The notes: generated by a model from the letters alone, not told the origin. A stretch of DNA of 64,000 bases from Sialis fuliginosa (GCA_961205875.1 OY540815.1:8680001-8744000), one strand, 5' to 3'. Shown: positions 48,297 to 59,989, numbered from the stretch's first letter. Numbers and translations: made by a program.

Positions 48297-48985
48297 CCTG
48301 TATATTTACTAACCTTAAATTTATACAAAAACTACTTGTGCCGCGACATCGCTCGCTTGGATATAAAAGTTAGATACATGATGTCATAGAGATTATTTCA
48401 GACTTTTTATTCTTCACAATTCTTTACTTCATTACATTGTTCAATAATTAACGGTTTAGGCAGCGTATTGCAAGAGCGCGCTGGCGGCAAACTTTTTCCG
48501 ATTTGATTTACTATTTTCGTCACTGCTTATTCTTTATGTTATCTAACGTAACAAAATATATACTAAAACCTGAGCAAAAAACATGTCTATGGAAAAAAAG
48601 TAAATCGGACAAGTACTACAATTAAATAGAACTAGCGTAATTAATCAGTATAAATCATATAAGCACGATATAAAAAAATATCATAGAACAATAATCATAT
48701 TTTCAATTTAGTGTTATAATTAAAATATGAAAATACTATAATTAATAAAAATAACTATTCAAAATTTCTGTTATTTATAGTTCCAGAGTACTATGTTACC
48801 AAACATATGACGTTTTTACCTATCCACCCGGTATATATTTAGGTAGGTACATGTTTCATTGAAATATATACAATCGAAGCCTAACCAACCGTTAAAATGT
48901 TCAAGTCCACTTTTTTATCGCTAAAAAACAGACCCTTTAAAACGTGTCACGTTGTCCCTGTATAAAAATTTACGAATTCTCTATC
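48297..48985. other. AT-rich stretch, one possible element end
   Basis: CCACCCGGTATA at 48827-48838 resembles the ACCGGGTGG tip near 58.6 kb, but no partner was found. No gene seen. Confidence 0.35.
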
Positions 48986-48989
48986 TTTT

Positions 48990-49330
48990 ATTTCCTCTCT
49001 TTTGTGCGCATCAGAAATTGGTTTTCCTTTGAGTCCAAAGTAAACCGCCAGTCAGCAATACTTCCTGAACCAAAGAGAAGCAAGCGAGAGCATATGTTTG
49101 TGTCAAGCAAAGGTTAGCGATGACAGCAGTATCTATAACAAGTGATCGATTAAAACGTATTTATCATAGCCGATTTGATTCTAACTGGCATTTAAACGTT
49201 GACGGCAGCGTTTTCTAACGTTTTTATACGTAGACTTCTGATTTTGTGACAGTTCGAATAAATGGAGGCCGCCAGTTCATGAAGAATCTCAGAAAGATGC
49301 AGTGCACGTTAAAATCAAATTGAAAATTAA
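48990..49330. other. GC-richer unique island
   Basis: Composition is near balanced, with AAACCGCCAGTCAGC, GACGGCAGCGTTTTC and GAGGCCGCCAGTTCATG. No convincing frame or repeat. A possible conserved non-coding element or untranslated exon. Confidence 0.22.
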
Positions 49331-49349
49331 ATTGTTATAAGACCTAAGG

Positions 49350-49482
49350 ATACACTGAAAAAAAAGAATTAATTGAATTTACCTATCATAGTTAATCATA
49401 GTTAAATTGAATCAAAATTTTGGTTGAATTTAACTATGATAGATATGATAGATAAATTCAACCAATTCATTTTTCAGTGTAT
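49350..49482. mobile_element. Mini foldback MITE with CACTGAAAAA ends, TA-flanked
   Basis: ATACACTGAAAAA at the left is mirrored by TTTTTCAGTGTAT at the right, with TA at both borders. Almost the whole 133 bp folds on itself through TTGAATTTA, CTATCATAGTTAA and their inverses. There is no room for coding. Confidence 0.82.
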
Positions 49483-49678
49483 TTGAATCAAAACTTAAAT
49501 CCACTTCCACTCTTATTAGAATGTTTTCTTCGCACAAAATATCGAAAAAATAAAATAAATGGTACAAACTTGCTTAGTTTGTGAAAAAAGAGAAAGTGAA
49601 ATAGTCAAATTTTGAAGAAATGATCCTCCACGACTATTTAATAACTATAATACATTCAGATAAAGTACTATAAGAGAA

Positions 49679-50215
49679 TAAGGTACTGGCACCAGTCTTG
49701 GATATGACCCCAGTAATGGCTATTTTTTAATTAAATGTACTAAATTAGAAATATTTGTTGATATTTGATTACTACCATTTCTTAAATGTTAATCTATAAT
49801 ATACATTATATTAATTAATTAATTAATTATATTACATATATTTAAAGTAATCATTAGTAAAATTTATTTATAAATTATTATATTATCATAGAAACTGCTT
49901 TACATTGTTTCAAATTCGACGATTCATTCTTTTATATCTTTTGTGTCGTTCTACTTATCATTTTATAATCATTAACAAGTGTCCATCACTGCGTGCTCAT
50001 TACTGGTTTTACTTTATTCATTACTGGAGAAAAAACTATAATTTAAAAAACAAAACAAACTATATTTTTGGACGTTAGTAATTAAATTGATTAAATAAAG
50101 AGTTACTTGTTTTATTAGTAACATGAGTTTATAAGAATTACAAAAAAGAAGCCCGTCAATCTCAAAAACAGTAAACCTTGCTCTTGTAGCGGTCATAACT
50201 GGTGCCAGTAGCTTA
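49679..50215 (-). mobile_element. Family A TIR element, copy 4 (inverted)
   Basis: Ends AGGTACTGGCACCAGT and CTGGTGCCAGTAGCT beside TA, in the same orientation as copy 3. About 537 bp. A TTAATTAATTAATTAAT run near 49806-49830 is specific to this copy. The 60-codon frame at 50014-50196 is the counterpart of that in copy 3. Confidence 0.88.
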
Positions 50216-51300
50216 TATAAAAATATGTATCAAATAAAAATTTTCTATGGAAATATAATAAATAACTGTATTTTCAAAATATGCCACACTCAATATAATA
50301 GCATCGTTTCAGCGACAAAAATCATTACCTTTTCTTTTTATTCATACTCTCATAAACATGAAAATATTTAAATTAAAAAACCGAGTGATAATACGAACTT
50401 TCTAAAGAGAAAAGCTTTAGTAATTAAAATTAAAATACTGTGAAAAAATATTTAAACTTCATTATTCCTATATATTACCGTTATTACGTACATTAAAGCG
50501 AGTAATAAAAAGACAAGGGATGAATATACATATAAATGCAAAAAAGATATTATGTACTTTAATTTTTTTTTCTTAATTATCTACTATAATTCGCTAGACT
50601 CTAAAACTTTAAAAATAAAAATAAATATTTATCTCTCATCTTTATAATATGGCATTCTTGGCTTACCTACTCATAATCTCTTGATTGACTGTGTTTTTTT
50701 AACTAAAAAAAGTTTTTTTTTACTTACAGGAAATATAATTGAGATATTTTTTAATGGAAAATATAAATTAAAATTAACAAAATTCTTAATGGAATTTTTA
50801 TAATCGTTAATTAATTTAGATTTTCATTAACTTCAAGAAAAAGCATTTTAAAAATATAGAAAAAATGTAATCTTTAAAAATATGTGCTCTTGAGATCTGA
50901 TACAAACAAAATTTTAAAGCAGATTTTATGACTTATAAAATAAAAATTCAGGAAATAAAAAAATGTAGTGCTCTAAAAAGTTAGGAAGTACGCAGAAGTA
51001 CCTAATAAAAGTACATTAGGTTCACACGACCCTTGGGTTTTTTAATAATATGAATTAAAAAAAAAGTTGAATATATCATGTATAATGTATACAATATATA
51101 TACACAAAATTTTAATTAAAGAAATACAATTTTCTTAGCAAATAAAACCCATTAAAGATTTAATCATAAAATAGCACTTTCCAGCATCCAAAGCTGTTCA
51201 AAATGTGCTAACTCTACAGTATTCACTGAACTGCATCTCCTTATTTCCATGGAGGACATTATCACATAATTTCTAACAAGAAAAAAAGATAATCATTACA
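50216..51300. other. AT-rich stretch, no gene seen
   Basis: No structure or frame recognised. Confidence 0.45.
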
Positions 51301-51580
51301 TTAAACCCTCATGGACACATTTACGCGTAAAGATCTTCTGCAGATTTAGTAAATGGAATACGCTCGCGAAAAAAAAGTAGCAGTAAGAGAAGAAAAAGAG
51401 GGGGGGGGGGGCGTGCGCGAAAACCTTTATCTGAGAACACGAGTAACTGGCTACGTATTATGTAAACTGTCATGGAAAACATTTAAATGCAAAAAGAAGC
51501 TTTTTATTGCCTTGCACGGATTCGGAGGGCTGCGATGTTCATTCATCAACTATGGCGCTATATGTGTTTAGAAAGGAATA
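51301..51580. other. GC-richer island with a poly-G tract
   Basis: A run of 12 G at 51400-51411 sits in a purine-rich stretch. Downstream, 51412-51560 is of balanced composition (GTGCGCGAAAACC, CACGGATTCGGAGGGCTGCG). Two overlapping plus frames (51353-51571 and 51487-51723) cross it, the first with the G run coding four Gly. Neither matches a family. Confidence 0.25.
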
Positions 51581-52481
51581 AGAAATGTAGTAATAGTCAA
51601 AAAAAACGTGTAAGTACTAGAGAAGATTGCTATTATTGTAATATTTTTAACCCAGCAGTAGTAGCACCAAGGAGAGTGCTAAAAACGTGTTCTTTGAATT
51701 GCTTTATCTCGAAAACGGTTTGAGATTCAGATCTGCTGTTTAAAAATTTCAACTTTATTCACGTTATTTTTGATATAATAAATATACTTTTAATAAAATT
51801 AACATTTTGATAATTTTTACAGCTATTAGGAGATTGCACATTTTTTTAGGAAAATTAAAATTTCAAACTGGAGAGTATATTTTCACATGGAGCACATTTT
51901 CTATCAACATATATATATATTTTGTGGACGATCTTTTTTCTTTAGCTAGAAGAGTTCCAAAGGTCGCGCAATTTGAAGATAGCTTATATCATATAAACAA
52001 TCAGGAAATAAAGACCAAACGATACACAATCCTAAAAAAAACTATTATTTTGCATATTACAAATGTAACAAACAATACAAAAAAGGATAGTAAATATGTG
52101 AAACATATTCCGGCCACTTCACAATATAGTTTTTTTTTAACAAACCAACCTACATAATATGCTACTTTAAAGAAGTCTTCCATGAAGTTTTATAAAAGAA
52201 ATAAAACGTAATATAGTACATATGAAACTCACAGTAAAGAATTTTATTGATATTGATTTTTTTATATGTACTGTGCATTTCTTATCGTTATAGACGCCAT
52301 ATTATGATCCTTTCAGGTGAAAGATTGAATTCGGGAGAATTGTTCTGTAACGATCAGAAAAAAAATTTATATTAGACGTAAAATTTGCTTCGAAATAGTA
52401 ATTTTCAATTCTATATAAAATCGATAACTCTGTAAAACAATTCATACTATATTACTTTTTTCTCTAAATAAATTTGTAACA
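51581..52481. other. AT-rich stretch, no firm gene
   Basis: The longest frame of the window (116 codons, 51807-52157) begins at a non-ATG codon after ATAATTTTTACAG, an acceptor-like sequence. Its residues are Ile/Lys/Thr/Asn-rich and show no domain, so I do not call it. Confidence 0.35.
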
Positions 52482-53263
52482 TAGGGGAAAGTCGGTTAAT
52501 TTGGACCATTTTTTTAATTAAGATATTTAGTATACTAGTTTTAGGTTTAGACAAATTATTTTTTTATGAAATGAAACAGAAGTTTATAGATTTTATTTTT
52601 ACTAAGAATTAATCAACATAATTAATATAAACTCGACAAAAATCAAAAAAATGTGAGATGGGAGCTTTGTTTCAATTTAGCCAACCAGTACTGTAAATTG
52701 GACCACGGAGTTGCTAATTTGGACTTTAATAGAATATTAACTAAAATACACCTGTAAACAAAACATAATATATATTTATGAATTACAGACCATCAAACAA
52801 TTATTTATCATAAGTATTAAAACAAAAATCTATAAGAAATCAGTCTCGTTACATTATTTCATTTAAATTATTCAAGAAAGACAATCATCACATATGTCAG
52901 GATTATTGGTACAAGTTTAATGATTCCAGCTATGGCAACTACGTGCGGTCCATTTTAACCAACAGTGTGAAAAGTGAGAAAAAAAATCTAACAAAAATAT
53001 AACCTACCAAAGCCGCCAATCAATCTTTGACAGTTAATTGTTGATAAATTGCTGCTGTAAACTATAAATTAAAAACGCTGTATGCTTACCTTTGTACTAA
53101 CTACACTAACATTCAACATATCAAGGAAAACAATATAACCGATATGCAATAAAGTTAGGCGCCTATCGCATGGTGTTGCCATTTAAGAAATCAGAAAATT
53201 ACTTTTTGAGATATAAGGGTGGTCCAATTTAGCGAGTGGTCCAATATATCATACTTTCTCCTA
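52482..53263. mobile_element. TIR element with GGGGAAAGT ends, TA-flanked
   Basis: TA then GGGGAAAGTCGGTTAATTTG; the right end is ACTTTCTCC then TA. TTTGGACC / GGTCCAA motifs recur several times near both ends and inside, which looks like subterminal repeats. About 780 bp, AT-rich interior, no coding frame. Confidence 0.74.
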
Positions 53264-53773
53264 CATTTATTTCAATATATTTTGTTTTAACCTCAGCAAA
53301 AGGGCCCATAATGTCCGAGGTAATATAAATAATTTGATCTAAAGCAAAATAACAACAGTCTCAATTATGTAGGTCTCGACTAAATTTTGACGAGAAGAGA
53401 CCGGCATAAATTCAATATGAGACGAGACTTACCTAAACGTTGTCTCGTCTCGTTTCGTATGAAGCAAAAGTGTTTAAACTATAACGATTGTCTCATAGGG
53501 TATTTTCACGCTATTATTGGTTGACGGCTAGTGACGTAATCAGCCGTCAAAATCCATGAAAAATACTAATTATTAACCAATTATTAACTATTAATTCAAA
53601 TTTTCAATTTGACAACATGGCCAGTGACGTCACACGCACTCTCCTCCCGCTCATTCCCCTAACCCAAATATTTATGAAACAACCTGTGTAGGTTAATAAC
53701 CTTGGTATGAAGCCATATTTATGTGAACGTGAATACAGCCACGTTGTCATAGCAACGACGGATAGAAAATATA
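53264..53773. other. Stretch with GTCTC/GAGAC and CRE-like motifs
   Basis: About 53369-53465 holds GTCTCGAC, GAGAAGAGACC, GAGACGAGAC and GTCTCGTCTCG in alternating orientation. At 53521-53550 TTGACGGCT and AGCCGTCAA form a short inverted pair around GTGACGTAAT, and GTGACGTCAC lies at 53623. Possibly an old TIR element or a regulatory cluster. The 60-codon minus frame here is not recognised. Confidence 0.35.
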
Positions 53774-53967
53774 CAGGGTGTCCCACGGGAAGGTGTTGAA
53801 ACTAATCAGCTGTAATTTTCAAACGAATGCTGTTATTGAAAAAAAATAGCGTTGAAAAGAATAAAGTATGCAACTTGTTTGTGTAGGTATCGATTTATTT
53901 TATTAATGAAAAATATGTTAAAATTGTCAATAATGCGGATTATTTGCCCAAAAATGGAGTGACGTAA

Positions 53968-54025
53968 AGCAGACTTGTCCAACCCGCGGCCCGTGAGTAT
54001 CCTTGGTGCGACCCTCATCGGATAT
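53968..54025 (+). mobile_element. hAT-like terminal fragment inside the 53.8 kb element
   Basis: CAGACTTGTCCAACCCGCGG then CCCGTGAGTATC is the layout of common arthropod hAT ends (CAGNCNTGNCCAACCYGCGG). A diverged relative begins at about 61675. The partner end is not seen. Confidence 0.5.
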
Positions 54026-54094
54026 ATATCTTTAAATAGGTAATATCTATCGATTTACAACTTATTTACAAAAAAATTATTAAATTATAAATGT

Positions 54095-54235
54095 ATATGT
54101 ATAAAAATTAAATGGTTAACCATGCCAGGCAACTTATCTGAACACTATCGGTTTTTATTTAAATTTTTCAATAATTAACTACCTTTGGTGAATTTAGCAC
54201 GAGGAAGTACTGTGCATTTACTTAACAGATGTTTT
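54095..54235 (+). repeat. Dispersed repeat L, copy 2
   Basis: ATAAAAATTAAATGGTTAAC, GCCAGGCAACTTATCTGAA, ATCGGTTTTTATTTAAAT and TCAATAATTAACTACCTTTG match the 11.66 kb copy in order and strand. Confidence 0.72.
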
Positions 54236-54301
54236 TTAATACTTGCATCCAATATAAAATAACGGCTGATTAGTTTCAACATCTTCCCGTGGGACATCCA
54301 G

Positions 54302-56630
54302 ATATCAAATTAAAAATTAGATTTTTCTATCTATAAATCATAAAAAACCTTATTTATTGAATAATATTTGAATGTATCGAATATATATTTATACGAATAA
54401 ATAAATATTTTAACATTCATGCAAATAATGAAATATATATTTCTTATCTTCAAAATAAATAATGAAATTTTTGTTAGGAAATATGAAAAATCGTGATCAG
54501 TACGTTATATCTTAAAATATTCTTTACATATAATATATGTATATTGTACATTATACATATAGCAGCGATTAATATAAGGAAATATGATTCAAAATACTGA
54601 TATTTCACAATTTCATAATGGATATTGCGTCGACTTACAATCGATAATTCTAATTTATAATAACATTATAGCTTCAAAAGATTTCTCAGATGATTGGTGT
54701 TTTTAAATTAGATTAAACGTTGCATGTACGTAGAAGTAAAATATCTCAAATGATGATATTAAAATATTTTCATTCATTTTATAATATTTATTACTTATAC
54801 CTATCTACTAATAAAATAAAAATTTCAGTAGTAGGGGAACAGAAGGTAAAACGGCTCACTTAATAAAAAATGTGTTTTTCAAAGAAAAGTCGCGAAAATG
54901 AATTTGTACGAAAAATTCTCTAAACGTCTGATTTTCGGGAATAATAAAGTTAACTATTTCACTTGCATAAGTGTAACTTTCGAGCACGTACTTTAAAGGG
55001 TACAATGAACACCCGATGTCTAATTTGATTAAACCATAATATACGTACATAAATTGATTAAAAAAAACTGGGAAAACAAAATACATCAAATTTATTATTT
55101 TAATAAACCTCTTATCTGACGAAAAAATAAGTTACCAAGAGATAATCCTTTTAAAAAATCTTTATGCTTAAGTAGTGGGTTAGTAAAAAAAATTTTATTA
55201 ATTAATGAACTAATTTAATAATATACAAAGAAAAGCATAATAGTATTTATCTATTATATTTTCAGGTATATTTACATTGCCTTTCATTTTCTAAACGTAT
55301 ATGTATTAAATCTATTTTAAAAAGTGAAAGACAGCAAAAAGTTTTACAAACAGATAACCGGCCGATTGCATAAACACCTACACACCCACCCACATACACA
55401 CACATATGCTTGTGTAGATACACTCACGCTGTCCACAGAAATAGCTCATGCAATATGTTGAAAAGAATAGAGCGAAAGGGGTTAAAGAGGAACGGACGTC
55501 CCACAAAGGTAAAAAAAAACGTTATAAATCAAGAGAACTGTCGCCTCGGCTGCCATAGACAATGCTTTTGCGTTTACATTATTATGTTCCAGCAGAAGAA
55601 CCACTCAAATCAAAATAAAATATAGATGAAATTGTTTATAAAGACCTAAAAGAAGTTGTATATTCGGAAATGTGTTAAGTCCTTTATCTGCCAGTTTTAC
55701 TTTATACATTTTTTGTTTGTTGTAGTAATCGTTTTCTATGTATATTATATTTTTTAATAATCATAAATAAGAAGTATTTGCATTGTAAATGGAATACTTA
55801 ACTTAAGATTGAAACTTCATCTATTTATACGTCATTTCTGATTAGTTTCTGAACGAAATATATTATACTTTTTTTGAAGTTTATATTGTCGTATTTAATA
55901 TCAGTCAGTTATAGGATCTACCTATAAAGTCAAAATGAACATACAAACACGTACCATTTTTAATGAATAGGAAAAACAATATTTGTAAATACTGGTGGGA
56001 CAAACGGGAACTTTTTAATTTTTGTTGTTGTTTTATTCATTAAAATAAAAAATATAGATAAAATTCGGTTTACGTGAACTTTTTGTTAAGTTACAAAAGT
56101 AGTTAAGAAAGACAAATATTATTTGGGCCATTAAAATTGAAGTTAAATATATTTTTTCAATAAGAAATTAGTTTTTTTTTAACGATACCAAAATTTAAAT
56201 ATGCTAAGTATGGCGCGATTTATCATAATCAATTCACATATTTATTAAATAAAATTCGAAAACTCTGAATTTCTGTCAAGTGAATTTAAAAAAAAAACTG
56301 TAAAAAATGAGAAAAAATAACAAAAAAAAGGTTAAAATACAAAATAAATGTTTTGTAGTTATTGTTACGAAGAGTTCGTTCATATTTTTTGTAATAATGT
56401 AAACTTTTGGGTTCGATATCTAGATTGTAAACTGTAATATCATAAACATTACTGAAAATAAGCCATTTTTCAGATTAAATGCAATAATCACGATAGTCCA
56501 TTTGCCCAGAATTACCCCATAATCTGGTAATGAAACCAATCAACACGAACGGTCTTCTAAATTACGATAATAAATATAACTTCAACATTTCGTTTTATGT
56601 GGAATTACAATAAAAAATAATATTATATTT
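54302..56630. other. AT-rich stretch, no gene seen
   Basis: Low-complexity AT DNA with a CACACCCACCCACATACACAC run near 55380-55403. The 77-codon minus (54856-55089) and 71-codon plus (55410-55625) frames are unrecognised. Confidence 0.45.
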
Positions 56631-56639
56631 CTTCACCAA

Positions 56640-56860
56640 GAGCGACCTTTTACATAAATATCAGGCAAACCGCTATCGACGCGACGCGAGTACAATTTTT
56701 TTCGGTTACAAGTCCGATAAATTTTCAGTCAGAGCGCGTGTCACCGCACAGTGGCTGTAAATAACAATAAAAACTACATACGGTTTTTGTCGCGGCCGAG
56801 GACGCGCGGGAATTCACAGCCACATGCAAATTTACTCTGCCTACTACCGCTCTATTTAAA
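56640..56860 (+). promoter_or_regulatory. CpG-bearing island; possible promoter or regulatory element
   Basis: A sharp local rise in CpG (CTATCGACGCGACGCGAG, CGCGGCCGAGGACGCGCGGG) in very AT-rich DNA. TCAGTC at 56725-56730 fits the arthropod initiator, and ATGCAAAT at 56825 fits a POU octamer. No TATA box or clear downstream element is placed correctly, and the 62-codon frame at 56751-56939 has no domain. The promoter reading is inference from composition and two short motifs. Confidence 0.2.
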
Positions 56861-57066
56861 TAAATTTTATTTATCGTTACGGTCTTTTTATGTAATACTA
56901 TTCAAGTGTGATAATTCATTCTATTTTATTTTAAATTAATGATTGTATATGTGTTGAGGGTTTTAAAATACATACGGTTAGTGTGTTTATAAATGTTTAT
57001 AGTGTTTTATAAATCAGGCATATTGTGATCTTTTCAAAAAAAAGGACATTTGTGTCTTGTAGTTTT

Positions 57067-57400
57067 ATGTCCGGTATTATAAAGGACCTAACAAAATTTG
57101 TTAGCTAGCAATTACTTTCAAATGGGGTATTAATTCTGTACTAGTATCTATGGATTAGTTATGTAATTTAGAGCAGTGACACTTCAACTAATTGTAACAC
57201 AGTTGGCATCTTTGACCGTACAAAATAATTTTCATAACATCACCACTGTTTTAATACCGTTTGTATTTACCTACAACGCGTGCGCGAAACTTGTCAAAGT
57301 CATCAACAAACTCCAAAAGAACTGTCATATAAGTTTGATATCTCAGTTAAAAGTGCTTGTTAGCTAACAAATTTGTTAGGTCCTTTATAATACCGGACAT
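57067..57400. mobile_element. MITE with GTCCGGTATTATAAAGGACC ends
   Basis: ATGTCCGGTATTATAAAGG at the left is mirrored by CCTTTATAATACCGGACAT at the right. The arms continue through CTAACAAA...TTTGTTAGC for about 45 bp. About 334 bp. The 63-codon frame inside (57176-57367) ends in the right arm and is not a gene. Target duplication unclear. Confidence 0.84.
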
Positions 57401-57509
57401 TGGACTACTCTCTTTCCTGAACTATTAATTTAAAATTTATGCCGGAAGTATCTTTCTACTAGGAAATTTTATTGTTTGTAAAATTGTTCCTGTTCATTGT
57501 ATCTACGAT

Positions 57510-57672
57510 TTAAGGGGATACATCTAATAGTCACTACGGAAAATGATAATTTTTTTCGAATAAAAAAAAACAATCAAATGAAATTTGGAGGGTTTATTGT
57601 AAATGTCTCAAAAACATACAAGAATTTTGTTTTAATGAAATATAAAACAAAATGGTGACTTTAACGTTGCTA
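57510..57672. other. Left flank of the 57.7 kb foldback
   Basis: GGGGATACATCTAATAGTCA resembles the left flank of the 40.8 kb tandem array (GGGGTTACATCTAATG). No mirror of this flank exists to the right of the foldback. Confidence 0.35.
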
Positions 57673-58523
57673 CACTGACAAGAGGAAGCAACAGCACGGT
57701 CCATGAGAATTTCAATGAGCTTGTGGTATGTCAAACTAGAGCAAAAATAAAAAGACACGTGTCCAACAATTTGATCTCATAGGCCTTAATTACAAAGATA
57801 ATTAACTTTGAAAATTTGTGTATTCAATATAACCGTCTATTATGTTCGCTCGAAATATAAGTGTGTTGGCCCAACGGTCAAAGCGCTGGCGTCTCGCCTG
57901 GTTTTAAGATTTTGATTTTAATTTTTATTTACAATTATTTTTTATTTTTTTGTACACATTACCTCTACACTTGCGTAAAAATCGATAAATTAGACATAAA
58001 TAAAACATATATTATTATTGACAATGAAAATATTGATATATACGCCAGTACATAATTATTAATTTGTTTTAAAGTAAATTTAATTTATTATTGACACAAC
58101 TCATTAGTTTTTAATTAATAAATTGAAAAGTTTTAATAAAAAACAAACTTGAAAGAAACCACAAACATCTATTGTCAATAATAATATATGTTTTATTTAT
58201 GTCTAATTTATCGATTTTTACGCAAGTGTAGAGGTAATGTGTACAAAAAAATAAAAAATAATTGTAAATAAAAATTAAAATCAAAATCTTAAAACCAGGC
58301 GAGACGCCAGTGCGTTAACCGTAGGGCCAACACACTTATATTTCGAGCGAACATAATACACGGTTATATTGAATACACAAATTTTCAAAGTTAATTATCT
58401 TTGTAATTAAGGCCTATGAGATCAAATTGTTGGACACGTGTCTTTTTATTTTTGCTCTAGTTTGACATACCACAAGCTCATTGAAATTCTCATGGACCGT
58501 GCTGTTGCTTCCCCTTGTGAGTG
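57673..58523. mobile_element. Near-identical 353-bp foldback with tRNA-like stretch in each arm
   Basis: Arms 57673-58025 and 58171-58523 are the same length and differ at about 7 of 353 positions, around a 145-nt AT-rich loop. Within each arm lies TTGGCCCWACGGTYAAMGC then CTGGCGTCTCGCCTGG, which resembles a tRNA D-arm/A box (TGGCCCAACGG) and anticodon stem. The expected B box is not present at the right distance (GGTTTTAAGATTTT instead). Four of the seven arm differences fall in 13 nt of the tRNA-like part (57873-57885). The 64-codon frame at 57861-58055 reads the arm. Likely a young inverted duplication. Confidence 0.88.
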
Positions 58524-58612
58524 CATCATTGTATGTTGTATCAAACATTTTCTCTAAAAATTCTTAGTTTTTGAAATATTTACTTTTCTCAATTTAAATA
58601 GACCACCCGGTA
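58524..58612 (-). repeat. Right flank ending in a CACCCGGTA tip
   Basis: Read on the minus strand it starts TACCGGGTGGTCTATTTAAA, the style of TIR-element tips such as the CCAGGTG end at 43.35 kb, and runs into the foldback arm. The right arm may therefore be the edge of a larger element whose left edge is lost. Confidence 0.4.
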
Positions 58613-59985
58613 TTGTAGCCTCCTTCCATACAGTTTTAATTTTATTTAAACCGATTTAGTTATATAATAAAGTTTTATAATTTATTACAAAATAAACATC
58701 AATCAAACCATCCAGAATATTAATATATGTACAAACTTTTCTCAAAAACGGTTCAATGTCACAAATTTCTCTCTATGAATATGTAATCAAATTATATCTG
58801 CTAATACTGAGAATAAAATTACTTCAAAGTTTTCATGCAAATGACAAAGGCCCGAACTTCACAAAGTAAATAAAAATTATTCAAAAATGTAAATGGCTAT
58901 TTATAGGCTATTTAAACATAAAGCGATTATATTATCATAAAAAAAAACGATTAAAAATTTAACTCTATTATTTGGAAATCCCTGAAAATAATTACTGATT
59001 ATCAGAAATCTTTTATGTTTTTAATTATTTTCCCCTGCATTTCGCGGTGTTGTTTTTTTTTTCACATAAAGTGCTTGTGTTTTTAATTATTTTCACTTGA
59101 AAAATTAATTATAAAATGTATTTGACCACTAAATGAGGTTATAATTTCAAATATTTATCACAATAATAAAGTTCATTCATATTAATAATGGTAATTTAAT
59201 TTACATTGTTTATAATATGTATACATACATATATGTATATTCTACCTCTCTAATAATAAAAAGAATTAATAACTCATTATAATATTCATTGATTGAAATT
59301 AGATTTTGTAAAATTATTTTTATATTATTATTATTACATTAATTATTCTTTTAATATGAAATATAATAACCACACTGCAGTTTTTACTCACCCAATCATA
59401 CTTAAGTAGATATTTTCATCACCGCATGTCAAAGGGTTAATTTAATTAAGCATACACAGAGCAAATATAAACAAATAAACATTATAATTACATACAATTG
59501 TCATGAAGAAGAATAATTCAAGTTGGTAATTCATCACAGCCGGTTTTAATCCCCCTTTACTCGTCTATATATTTCATTCTCTAAACTACGTCACTGAGCC
59601 AGTGGTGGCACTACGTGGTTATTACTAGACACTCATTTATAACTCTCATATACAGAATTTGACATAACAAGTATCATATCGTTAGAATGTAAAGAAAAAC
59701 TACAGCAAGTGCTCCCACATATTTAATTCTACAAATGGAGATATATTTTTGTAAGAAGATAGTTTACTACTTGATCTATTTATAATGTTCCAAAAAAATT
59801 GCAATACAATTTTTATATAACATTTCCCACATTCTCTACCAGATTTTGGTGATTTTTATAAAGGACTATCTTCTAGTCATACACAAGTCTTATTAAAATC
59901 CGTTCTGCAGTTAATGAGTTCATGCGTGTGACGAGGATTTAGGGATGACAGATTTTTTTTAACATCCTTACTATTTTATTAGTTT
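58613..59985. other. AT-rich stretch, no gene seen
   Basis: AT-rich. TCAAAGGGTTAA at 59429-59440 resembles a solitary piggyBac-type end without a partner. A mixed-composition block (59535-59640) has no frame. Confidence 0.4.
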
Positions 59986-59989
59986 GAAT

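Larger units (their letters stand above)
53774..54301. mobile_element. TIR element with CAGGGTGTCCCACGGGAAG ends
   Basis: CAGGGTGTCCCACGGGAAGG at the left, continuing AAACTAATCAGCTGT, is mirrored by ACGGCTGATTAGTTTC and TTCCCGTGGGACATCCAG at the right. Arms pair for about 40 bp. Between them lie a hAT-like tip and a copy of repeat L, so this 528-bp unit is composite. The flanks ATATA and ATATC are only suggestive of a target duplication. Confidence 0.84.

Noticed and set aside
51807-52157. Longest open frame (116 codons).
   Set aside because: Begins at a non-ATG codon, composition follows AT bias, and no domain is visible.
57861-57905. A tRNA gene.
   Set aside because: An A-box and an anticodon-like stem can be seen, but there is no B box at the proper distance and no closing acceptor stem.
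4272-59440. A single piggyBac element spanning solitary TTAACCCTTTG at 4.27 kb and CAAAGGGTTAA at 59.43 kb.
   Set aside because: The ends are 55 kb apart with unrelated repeats between, and the motif is short enough to recur by chance or as remnants.
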